A stretch of 64,000 bases of DNA, from NCBI RefSeq assembly GCF_051020985.1, contig NC_135009.1, positions 15,074,606 through 15,138,605 of the forward strand, given 5' to 3'. Source of the DNA: Nomia melanderi. Taxonomy: Eukaryota > Arthropoda > Insecta > Hymenoptera > Halictidae. Made by a program: the position numbers and the translations under genes. Positions 10,485 through 21,500 of this stretch are shown here, one piece after another. The notes under the pieces are model-generated. The model made no database searches, was not told where the DNA came from, and worked only from the letters and a program-made list of their open reading frames with translations. Every line of letters starts with the position of its first letter. Within the stretch, counting starts at the first letter, position 1.

Positions 10485-12430
10485 CTATAGCCACACGCCG
10501 GGCATCCTAACCCCGAGTCCGGCGTGCATTCGAGTGCCATGGCTACAGCCAGCACAGCCTTTTAAACAGGTTGCTTCAGTTCCTTGTGTTTCAAATCTGA
10601 GATCGTTCTATCGAATTCTATCCAATTAATTGTCGTTCGCTTCACCCTCTCGGTGTTAAGAATCAAATGTTCGTCATCCTGCGCGAGGATGAAACGTTAT
10701 ACTTGTGTTTGTCAAGGATTTGTGGAACGTTGACGAGGCACTCGTGCGAGATGCATTAGATTGAAGATTGAACAGAATTAATGAATCTGTATCGTGAAAA
10801 GTATTTGCTTGATCTTGTAGAGCAAACATGAAGTTTCAGCTCTAATTGAATTCTGATATGTGAAAAATGTCGGTTCATATGGTCGTTCGTTTTGGATATA
10901 GATTTTTGTTTGATGTACACTGAACCGTTATTTATTATTAGATCGATGAATTTGAGGATTGTCAGCGATTATTGTTTCGAAGCAATAGAGAGTCGACGAA
11001 CAAAAGGCGTATAAGAAACTGAGAATAATTGATCAATGGAAATTCGAATTGTAATTACACTACCTCGGGTATGATGTTCTCGGACTGGAAACGAGTTCAT
11101 CATAATATTTAGACGAATAGTAAATAAAAAATGCCGAAGTAAATGTGCGATATTTTTAGAATCTAAAAAGCTCTATAGTTTGCACTAAGACCTTAAAGAG
11201 ATAATTCTATATTTTTGTTCGTATTATTAAATGATATTTTTATGTGTAGGATACGAGGTTCAGTTTCAAGGAAAGTAAAGCGATTTAGAGAGTATTCAGC
11301 GATTCGTTAGTAATTCATAATTGAAAATATTTTGTGACCAGTAGGGACCATATACTGTAGATACAGTGTACTAGTTGCTACTTTTACACACCTTCAAGTC
11401 TGCCTTTCAGTCTGATTTCTCAGAAGCAACTGATCAGCATGTTAAGAGGAGATATATACTAAACTACTTTAAAGGGAAGAAGTATTAGTCTGTCGGTGGG
11501 AACTTAATTTTCACTCTTATGTTGCTTACGACACTCGGATCTAAAGTTATTGGAACAAAATTAAGTGTTACTTCTAAATAAGGTAAACGAAGATGTAGAG
11601 AAAACTATGTATAGAGTGTAAATTTGCTGTACAGCCAGAGCTGGATATAATATTTTTCAAAGTACATTAAACGGGGGAGTTGTTTAAATGATCTCCTAAT
11701 ATTTAATATTCAAACGTTTCTTAGTTTCCATAGACTGAGCGAGAAACTGCACATTTTATCTGTTTTTATCGAGCCCTCTCTCTTACGTATAAATATCGAA
11801 ACCAATTAAGCGTTAAATTATAGCAATATACGACATATCCCAGTGCAGAGTAGATCGTCGTAAAACAAAAATTTCAGCACTAATTAATAAACGAAACAAC
11901 CAAAAAAATAAAAACAAAGTATTATAAGCTGTATTCTTTCGTGTTAAACGCAACAAGAGTTCTTAATTTTTTATGACAAAGATCTCCAAGTATTAAAAAA
12001 CGGTTATTGAGTTCGAAAGTTTTAGAAAGGGTACAGCTATAGATAAAAAAGTACGCCAAATTAGAAATAAAATGTTATATTACGAACGATCCTCGCGGGT
12101 CGTTTCAAATGTTTATTGTTATGTAAATCTCCAGATTTTAGATAATAAATGACAGTTGGTCCAACCATTGTTTTCTTATTCTGCCCCGATTTTTAAAAGT
12201 TCAAGCGTCGTGTTCATATTTCAAACGAAACAATAACAGGATTAAAATGAAACAAACGTAACGATCTCTAGTCCGTATTTTCGGGTGAATCAACAACGAT
12301 CGATAAATTTCGTAAAGATCACATTATATTTATAAACACATTTTATTTGTTCGTATGTATATCGTTAATAAATGGTGATATAATAATAATGACAATGAAA
12401 TGTATAGCGCCGAGCATAAAACGAGCAGTC
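10485..12430. other. 3' UTR of the DUF1295 gene and convergent intergenic DNA
   Basis: No coding region is seen. Candidate plus-strand polyadenylation signals AATAAA are at 11123-11128 and 12144-12149. A minus-strand candidate, usable by fax coming from the other side, is at about 12112-12117. Which one is used cannot be told. Confidence 0.4.
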
Positions 12431-12431
12431 A

Positions 12432-12492
<61 letters not shown>
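12432..12492. repeat. (ATT)n microsatellite
   Basis: About 60 bases of ATT repeats with two interruptions (ATTAATTAATATT). Confidence 0.95.
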
Positions 12493-12493
<1 letters not shown>

Positions 12494-12963
12494 ATTCTTC
12501 TTATAATAATCTTACTGTACTGGATGTGCCTACCTACTGTGCTTGCAACGTTTATGGTCTTGTCCAACTGTTTTCCTTTCTCACGTCACTAATTTAACAT
12601 TATTTACTTATTACTCCGTAATAATCCATAATAATAATGTAACCACGGGATGTTTAAACGTATGCGTTGTCCTAAGTATAAACAGCTCCACACACTAATT
12701 ATTTGTTACTTTTTTTCCCCATATTTTTTTTTATCGTTTTCTTCGTTACACCGCGTAATAATCGTAATATCATCGTTAATAATAGCAAGCTACTTAAATA
12801 TAATATATAATCCTCGTGTCCTCGTGGAATATACCGGGTGGCCGTTTTGTCGGTGTCGCCCGCGGCCATTCGTACAAAAAACTTCAATTCCCGTTCAATA
12901 ACATTGTACATCAAAATGTCTGTTTCTCGTTTTCTTCGTTTTTATTTATTTATTTTCTTTTTT

Positions 12964-12968
<5 letters not shown>

Positions 12969-13012
<44 letters not shown>

Positions 13013-13016
13013 TTCT
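12969..13016. repeat. (CT)n microsatellite
   Basis: A CT run with two TTT interruptions. Confidence 0.95.
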
Positions 13017-13150
13017 TTTCATTTTTTTTTCGATGCGTGAAAGACACTTTGTATAATTTACGTAATGTAAAATTTTCTCGCACGTCCGAAGGAAAAAGTC
13101 GTCTAACAACATTGAACTAACCACGGGGCAGCACAGTGTTCGTAATTTAT

Positions 13151-13202
13151 CATCATTATTATTATTATTATTAATATTATTATTATTATTAATATTATTA
13201 TT
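13151..13202. repeat. (ATT)n microsatellite
   Basis: ATT repeats with AATATT interruptions, much like the tract at 12432. Confidence 0.95.
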
Positions 13203-13314
13203 TTTTGTTTCGTTTCATTTCAATATGACCGAAAGGAAACCCAGACAGAAGAGATCGATGTTTTGCCTGTGCCTCTTTTCACGTTTCAGTTTTTTATCTT
13301 TTCGTTTTTGTCCA

Positions 13315-13386
13315 GGGGGTTAAGGGTGGTGCTGGTGGTGGTGTTGGTGGTGCTGGTTTTGTGGGGTGGGTGGGGTGGTGGGGGGA
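13315..13386 (+). repeat. G-rich GGTGGT tract
   Basis: Repeated GGTGGTGGT and GTGGGGTGGGTGGGGTGGTG runs ending in GGGGGG. Four or more G-runs lie close together on the plus strand. The fax RNA, read from the minus strand, would be C-rich here. Confidence 0.85.
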
Positions 13387-13692
13387 AGAAAATGAAGAAA
13401 CAAAGACAGGAAGGCCCCGAAGAATGAAGCTTGGGCCGGGACCAGACGTTGACGCGCCTTCTTCTCTACTCGGATTGCATCCGCGTATACATAATATAAA
13501 ATATTTATAATCATATACAAATAATCGTAATATATAATATATTTGCCGTCGATCCGTAATCGCAAATGAGTCTTCGCTCGTCGGGACGTTGTCAATAAAT
13601 CGTAAAAAACAGTCAACCCGAGGGGGGCTGTTACGCGTGGGAATGAATACTCGATGTGAGTTTGTCGCAGTGTTTTTTAAAATACATACATG

Positions 13693-13694
<2 letters not shown>

Positions 13695-13727
<33 letters not shown>

Positions 13728-13728
13728 A
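13695..13728. repeat. (TA)n microsatellite
   Basis: GTGTG then alternating TA with ATGT interruptions. Confidence 0.9.
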
Positions 13729-14711
13729 TCAATACGACTCGCATCGCAAGTGAAGCAGCGGGTCGTACCAGAGAGACGAGAATTAAAAATAAAAAAACCG
13801 GTGACCATATTTTGTTCCACTGCTAAAAAGACGTTTCCCCAATCTGATGCATTAATCGACTCGAGGACCCCAAAGAATGTCCGGCGATCGCGGCCGTTGA
13901 AAAGCGATGATACGCCCGAAGAGAAATTACGATCGAGCACCAATGAATCAGAAAGGAATGTGTGTGTATAATACGAGCGGGTCGGCGTAAGGAGGTTCGC
14001 ATCGACGTGCGTTTCCGGTCGTGACCGAGTATTTTCGGGGGGGTGCGAGGGGCTGATTGACGATCGAGTTGGTCTCCATTTTGAACGGCGATCAAAGAAA
14101 AACCGCGGGACATTGAACTAACAGAAAGCACGACGACTAAACGAAGATCATAATGTGATATACGGTACGTTGCTTGGAACGCTAGGTACATAACTCAATG
14201 TTGCACAGTGAGAGCCAATGGTGGAGAAGCGACCGCAAGACGTTCCTTCTCCCCGAAACTCGTCGAGGGATCGGTGTCGTAATGTTCATTACGTAATCGC
14301 AACTATTAACGATCTTGCTGCTGCTCCCCTTCCGTTCTTCCCTTTCCTTCTTTCCTTTCCTCTCTTTCCTTTCCTTTCCTTTTTAACTACTACACGCGCA
14401 CATCTTGCAGTGTACAGATCCGCGTTTGGCCACTGTTCATAAAGATCTCACACCTGCGCCAGGCTATTGCATTTGATATATTGCAAACCTACAATTCTAA
14501 TGACTTATGAGATAGCCCCGTTCTGTTTCCATCCTTTTCGTGTTCGAAATCGTTTGATGCCGGGGGAGGGGTGGGGAGGAAAAAGGGCCCCTGACGAGTC
14601 TACTAATATCTATACGTATAAGTAGAGAGCTCTAGAGACTTGAATCCACCTCCTTTCTCTATCGTATTCGAATTAATCTCTCGCATTCTCCCAGTTTCTT
14701 CTCCTTTATCT

Positions 14712-14884
<173 letters not shown>

Positions 14885-15189
14885 TCTCCACAGGTATTCC
14901 GTCTCATTCTCTCTCTCGATTTCTCTTCTCGCGCGCAACACACACGCAGCCAGGCACGCAACATCGTTTTACGTTTGGCCATTCGCAACTGAGACGCGTG
15001 TTCGATACACGCGACGTACATGCACACGCAGCAGACATACATACATACTTGCCCACCCTCTCCGCGTTACTCCCTTCTCCCCCCTTTTCACGTATTCAGA
15101 TCACACTCTCTATTATTTTTTCACGGTTGAATCTTTCCTCATTCGAACGACATATATTGTTGCTTCTCGCCGGTTTCTACTGCGACAGC

Positions 15190-15546
15190 TTATTTCCCTT
15201 CCTTCTCTTTTTCTTTGTTCTCGTCAACCTCCTTGTCCTTCTCCATCTCCTTCTCCTCTTTGTCCGCTTTCTCCTTGTCGCCCTCCTTCTCCTCCTTCGA
15301 CTCTTTCGACTCCTTCTCCTCCTCCTTGCCCTCCTTCTCCTCCTGCTTCTCAGGCTTGGGGAGGTGCGTGTTCATGTCCAGGGTGGAGCACATCTCGTCC
15401 CAATCCGGGAAGCATCGTTCCTTCATACGCGAACAGTGTCCGACCAGGTTCGGGCAGTTGTCTTGCATATAGTCCCGCAGACTGTACGGCGTGTCCTTGT
15501 CAATGTAGAGGATCTGGGCGAGGTGCGCGAACGCTACTACGTCCAA
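15190..15546 (-). CDS. fax: fax coding exon 4
   Basis: Starts after a TTCCTCAG acceptor (minus strand) with LDVVAFAHLAQILY and ends at TAA. The last 50 or so residues are almost entirely K and E, encoded by a purine-rich tract that looks slippage-prone. Confidence 0.95.
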   Translation of the reverse strand: MDVVAFAHLAQILYIDKDTPYSLRDYMQDNCPNLVGHCSRMKERCFPDWDEMCSTLDMNTHLPKPEKQEEKEGKEEEKESKESKEEKEGDKEKADKEEKEMEKDKEVDENKEKEKEGK

Positions 15547-18500
15547 CTGAGGAAATTCAAGTGTCGCGTTAGACAAGGGATCCGGGGGAACTTGTCGTTA
15601 ACACGTTGCGTACCGGCTAATTTTCAGAAAACTGAATTGTGCGGATGGCAATTTTTACTGAGGTCAACTTATATCACTGTACATAGTAATATGTAATATG
15701 TATACATAGTAATCAACAAAACTCAGATATCATATTGTTGTGTAATATATTTTAAATATATAATTAATTCGAATTGAATTTTATATTTCTTCGATACTGT
15801 GGAAATGAGCGAAGTTGCTAAGTGTCTTTATACAAAAACGAGATTTCTCGTTATCGGTACGCAATGTGTTAACGCTAAAACTACCAGAGTCGAATGAGCC
15901 ATGCCTGGTGTCTTCTTTTCGCATATTATTAGAAAGGTAACGAATGTTTCTCTGAGAAATTATTAAAGAAATTCATTTAGCACTACGCAAATTGTACTGT
16001 GAATCGATTAAAGTCTGAACAGATGCACTCTTGGAGTTTCTATAGTGAAACTTTCAAAAGTCAATTGAAGTGCTTGAAGCTACACAGTTTGATCCATTCC
16101 CGGATGATCCCGTGATACCTACCGTAGTCGGTTCATCCCCAAAGAAGAACGGTTTGTCAGCCAGCATGTCGGAGAGGACCTTGAGATCGTCGCAGCCGAA
16201 TTGGGACACTTCTTCGGGGGTATAAACGCCCATACCCTGAGCCTTCACCTTTTTCGCGCTCTGAAACAAATCCCACTATACTTCACTACGGATGATCACA
16301 ACGCTACGTTTTGTATTTTGCTTTCCTATTACTGTCAAGATAGGTTCTAAAGGCGTCTACGAGTGACTATCAAGCAGGCGCTCTATATCACACGGTCTAT
16401 TCACCATTTACCTTATCTTTTCTATTGACAAACAAATCTTTCCAACCATATTCTTTCTTTTCTACGTATATATATATATCGAAGCTCCGAGAAAGGAAAC
16501 GTGACTGAGAAGTTTACCTTGCGGCCGATCGTCAGCTTGAAGAAGAAATTCAGGATGCCGTTGGGGATACGAGTGCCGAGAACGTGTTGAAGGTTCACCT
16601 TGAAGCCCTTCAACACCTGATCGAGATTCTTGGTGCGCCAGCACATCACCACCCAGACTAGGTGGTTCTCGATCATCGATATCATCGCGTGGGAGACGCT
16701 GCGCTGCTCGGCCGTGAGCGCGGCGTCGAGATCCTTGCCGAACTTTTGACTCAACTCGCGGAGGATGATGGTGCTGTCCGCGATCTCCTCGCCGTTCAGC
16801 TCGATGAACGGCAGCCCTCCCTTCTTAGAACGGAACTTCACCTTGTGGTCCACATTCTGCAACAAACAAGAAAATAGAAATTAGTATCCTGCTATTCCAA
16901 TTCCATTCGTTTCTTACTGTTAACCCTTTGTACTCCGAAGTTTTTCAATATTTCAACATTCTCTGATGAGGTGAAGACGATACTTTGTGAAACTCGACGA
17001 GAAATTCACGCGAATTGGCAAAGCTTTACGTCGATATTTCTCAGATTAACCAGTTAAGCGTGGAATTTAGTTTGAAAAATCTCTCATTGCGCAATAAAGG
17101 CGAATAATGAAGTCTCGAAAAATAAATAATCCATCGTTGAAAAGGTTAGCACCATTAGTCTATCGTTTAATTGCCAATCCTGCGTTCATGTAACATTCTA
17201 GATATGTATAACACAAATCCAAAGTAAAATTTACAAAATCGAATCCCTCATTCTCTTCCATAAGTTAGAAATTTTGGTTTCAATGGCGTTCAATGTTTTA
17301 AGCGTTTTAAGATGACGCGTATACTCGTCAAACAGTTAACTGGTTAATGCATTGAAGTACAATATTAAACATCAAACTTTATAATTTCACTGTATAAAAC
17401 CAAGTGGTGAGTCACATCCCGAGTGCAAAGGGTTAATTGAATATTATTAATTCCTTCGAAGATTCACGGACCGCATTACGTTCGGCCTCCGAATTTCGTA
17501 GCCGTGCAGAAAAACGCCTTTGGAAACGTACATTCATTACACCGTCGAAGGACCATACGCGTATTGAATGCAAAGCATCCTTTTCTCAATGGGATCCAAT
17601 TTGCATTGAATATTTAGATACTGCGCGACGTTCAAAAGTGCGCGTACGTGTGGGAAGCCTCCGCTATACAAGCGGAAAAAAAGACCGGAAAAAGTCAAGG
17701 AACACTAAGGGGCTTCGATAGCGTGGCCGGTAACACGCTTGCTCTCTCGGCTCGTCGCGGCTAGCTAGAGTTCGTGGCCCAACCGAAATACATGCATCGT
17801 CCACCCTTCGGTTTTCACGTTTTTCAATCGGGAATGATTTCTCTTCAGTTTTGTATTCGATTCTCCGTTCACCCCCGTTTTTATGAATAATAAGATACAA
17901 GCAACCTTCCTGTAACACGGTAAATAGGTTCCTAGAAAATGCTGCATTGTGTGAAATTGTATTATACGAGCCTCGTCGCTCTTCCCGTCATTATTGTAAG
18001 GTAATGTAGTGTTGAAATATGTTAACCACTTTCGATGGAAAGACGTGCTATGCACGTGACGTTTTTGTTCCAAAATTGCAAAATTTGAGTTTTCCAAAGA
18101 ATTAAGATATTAGTGCAAAGAGTAAATTCAACAGAGTTCAATATATAGGTTACATAGAGAAAAAAATTTTGTTTTGAAATATGTTAAGCAACAATCATGT
18201 TATCTACTAATTTTTATTGTATTAGAGTGAGTTTCCCAGAGAATGAAGATATTAGTGTAAAGAGTAAATTCAACAAAGTTCAATATATAGGTTACATAGA
18301 AAAATATATTACCAGCAAGTGAGTGCTTAAACGTTATCAGAAGGTAATAAAATCCGGTACTCTGTTTGTACGCTCCAGTGCCACCCACCGAGCTCATCCA
18401 CATGTCAATAAAACGATAGAGATATCCAGATAATATTCCCTTACAGGTGCATCAAGTTGCAATCGGATTGATAACGCGCGGATACGAGATTGCGAGGAGT

Positions 18501-21500
18501 TCACGCGTCGTTAAAGCTTCTTAGCCTCTCTCTCTCTCTCTCTCTCTTTCCCTCTCGTGTAACGTTCGCAGAACCAGAGTATAAACAGGAGAATCTTATG
18601 AGGCGATAAATAACGATGTAAAATTGAATTTGTAATTATCAGGTATTATGTAAACAGCGTTAGAAGCTGACTTCCATCGATTCAAGGAGAAGCGAGAAAG
18701 AAAAGCGCTTCGAAATCGACGCGGATGTGGTATTCCACTTTCTTGAGGATACTTATAACATAATAGTAGTTTACAATAGCGATTTTAGAACAGTGTCAAT
18801 GAGAATTACCTAGATTTCACCAAAGCATATATAATAAGTAAGTAACTTTCTAGGTGCTCGGCTGAGCCATCTGTTCAGACTATGAATCTACACCGGGGTT
18901 TCCGGAATCGCACACGGATACGCGCGATTTTCTCCCCGCGGATACGGAATTAGGCTAGCGAAAATATCAAGTGAAACTTTACGACAGTTGGCACCGAGTA
19001 CCAATCGTGGAACACCACTTCTTTTTCGTATCTCTCAGTTGATTTACAATTTATTTCGTTTACGAGACATTGCATAAATTACTTCGGCGCGTTGTCGACG
19101 TTAACGCGTTCTGCGCCATGTGTACCATTTATGGTACACATTTTTCTAAGGATTTTCTGTGAGACTTGCTTCAGAACACTGGTACACGTCGTGAAATAAC
19201 CAAGACGTAGAGAGATGATATGAAAATATCTGAAGTCAGCAGAAGTAATTTAATACCGAGCACTGAAGTTGACTTTTCGAAATTCCTCTGTAGAAACTTT
19301 AACCCTTTGCGGACGAAGATTGTCAGAAGTATACAAAACCTGCAGATTCTGCTAAATTAAACACTGAATGCTTAAATCGTAGAGAATAAGGAAACTCTGT
19401 ACTGATTTCCTGCTGTTCCAATAGTTAATCATTTGTTCGTAACTTGGTATTCCAAGCGTGGAAGTTCGATTTCAGCAGAATGCCGACATTCGTCCGCAAA
19501 GGGTTAAGAGTGCATCTATTGAGACTTCAACTGATTCAGAATTCAGTTTACGCGTTTCGAAATGAATTCCTTTAATAGCTTCCCAAAGAAGAAACTAAGT
19601 TTTTAATAATCGCGAAAGCAATCACGAATGGGTGATTTCTATTCGATAGTTCTATTGTCAATCTATCATTGAAAAACTTGGTGCACTTTACAAGCAAAAT
19701 ACAACCGCAACTTCCGGTGCGCGTTAACACAAAGAAAGCGTCCTTTAGATTGTACCTGAAATTTCTATCAATTTTTCATCCAGAGTATTACTATCGTCCA
19801 CTCATGCTTATTTATTTGCCCGTTAAGTCACTCGTGAACCGGTCTCGCGAACAGTTCCGCGCGCGTCGCACGAGACATGGAGCATCAATTATGGATTTCA
19901 AGAATGCCTGCGCAAACGGAACGTCGATTTCTCGTCCGAAAGTTTCGGCGACGTTGATCGAAGATGTAATAGAAAGATAAAACAATCGGCGGACAAGTGG
20001 AACAACGGCCCATAGAAATCACCTGAATTAACTATACCGAAGAGACCGGGACACGGCGCGCGGTCTCACGAAAAGGGGAACAATGTCGCGCGATATATAC
20101 GTGGGAACGATTCATCGGAAAGAACTCATCATCGCCGTTAATCAGCCGGTATTGAGTGCGGCTTGGCGCAAGGGTTGCACAGGGAAAGGGAAAGGGACGA
20201 AACGCGCGCGGAGAGGGGGGTCGCGTATTATGCTAATGCGAATTTTAGGGAGTAAAACGAGTCCGACGATACACCGTCGACGGAACAGAGACGAAACGAA
20301 CGGGAGAGCGGAGAAAAAGAATGAAACGATCGAAGCACGACGGCAAACAGAGGAGAAGAGTTTAAACGGAGGACCGAAAAAGAAGCAAGACGCGCAACAG
20401 TAGCTGAAAACGGGCGAAAGAGAGCAAAGCGTATGCACGTGTGCACGCGCACACGCACGCAACCCCTTCGTCGTGGAGGTATTACGGAATACGTGTGTCC
20501 GGACCGTTGAACTCGTTACGTTTCAAACAATATTACGGAGAGCGACGATCGAAGGAAAGCGAACGGGGAAAAATGAGAAAAAGGGAGCGTAAAGATGGCG
20601 GCTCGAAGCCGTACTCGGCCTGGCTTCACCGAACTGCGAAAATCCGATAGCGCTAAGGGTTCGAACGGTTCGTTTCGAATTTTTCTCGGGGAACAGCGAT
20701 CGTGTGAACTTGTTCTCGGTATCGCGATCATGGAAATTAGAACTATGGATTAATACGCCGCGAGAACCGTTAGGGGTGTGCGTAGACGCGCACGGCGTTC
20801 AATCTGGTTCGGCGTAAAATCGATGGAACGGTCGGTACTAATTAATTCGTGGGCCCACGCTCGCAGAGATGGCGCTGTTGCCGTTGCATCGCGTCTCGCC
20901 GATCGTTAAAACCTCGGCGCGCGACCGCTTCCACCAAAGAGCATAATAACCGAGGGAAAAAAGGGAAGAAGAAGGAGGAAGAGAAGAAGAAGAAGAAGAA
21001 GAAGAAGAAGAAGAAGAAGAAGAAGAAGAAGAAGAAGAAGGAGAAGGGAAAAAAGAAGAAAGAGCGCAGACCGAGCGGGAACACCGCGGAGACGCGTACC
21101 ATCAATTCGAAGAGATGAAAAGTCGTGCGGTGGCAGACGATGGGTGGAGGAAAAATGATTGCCGGGGCAGCTGCCCTTCGTTCGCGATTCCGGTTCGGTT
21201 AAATATGCGCCGACTGCGCGTGCGCGTACACATGTTCGCCGCCGGCGGGATGAGGGCACTCGGATTGATGGAAACCGGTGTACACAAAGGATAAACACAC
21301 GGTCGATGCTCGGTAATTCCTGATAATCCCCCGTTCCGGAATAAATCGACTACTGGTAATGGATGGCTACCGATCCTATTCTTCTAGGTGTCCACTCGGC
21401 ACGAGGTACCGTGGACCGTTCTCTACCCGGTGGCGGAGAAAGAGGATCGAGTTTTCAGACTGGGAAGGAAATGAATTTGAGGAACCAGATGGTGGACGAG

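Larger units (their letters stand above)
19101..19727. mobile_element. TTAA element, family E, with two further elements nested inside
   Basis: Left end TTAACGCGTTCTGCGCCATG and right end CCGGTGCGCGTTAA share the inverted start TTAACGCG. A subterminal inverted repeat TGTACCATTTATGGTACA lies next to the left end. The right part (CATTGAAAAACTTGGTGCAC, CAACTTCCGGTG) recurs at 46202-46260, 52506-52565 and 60230-60290. The middle is interrupted by a D element, itself interrupted by B. Confidence 0.75.
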
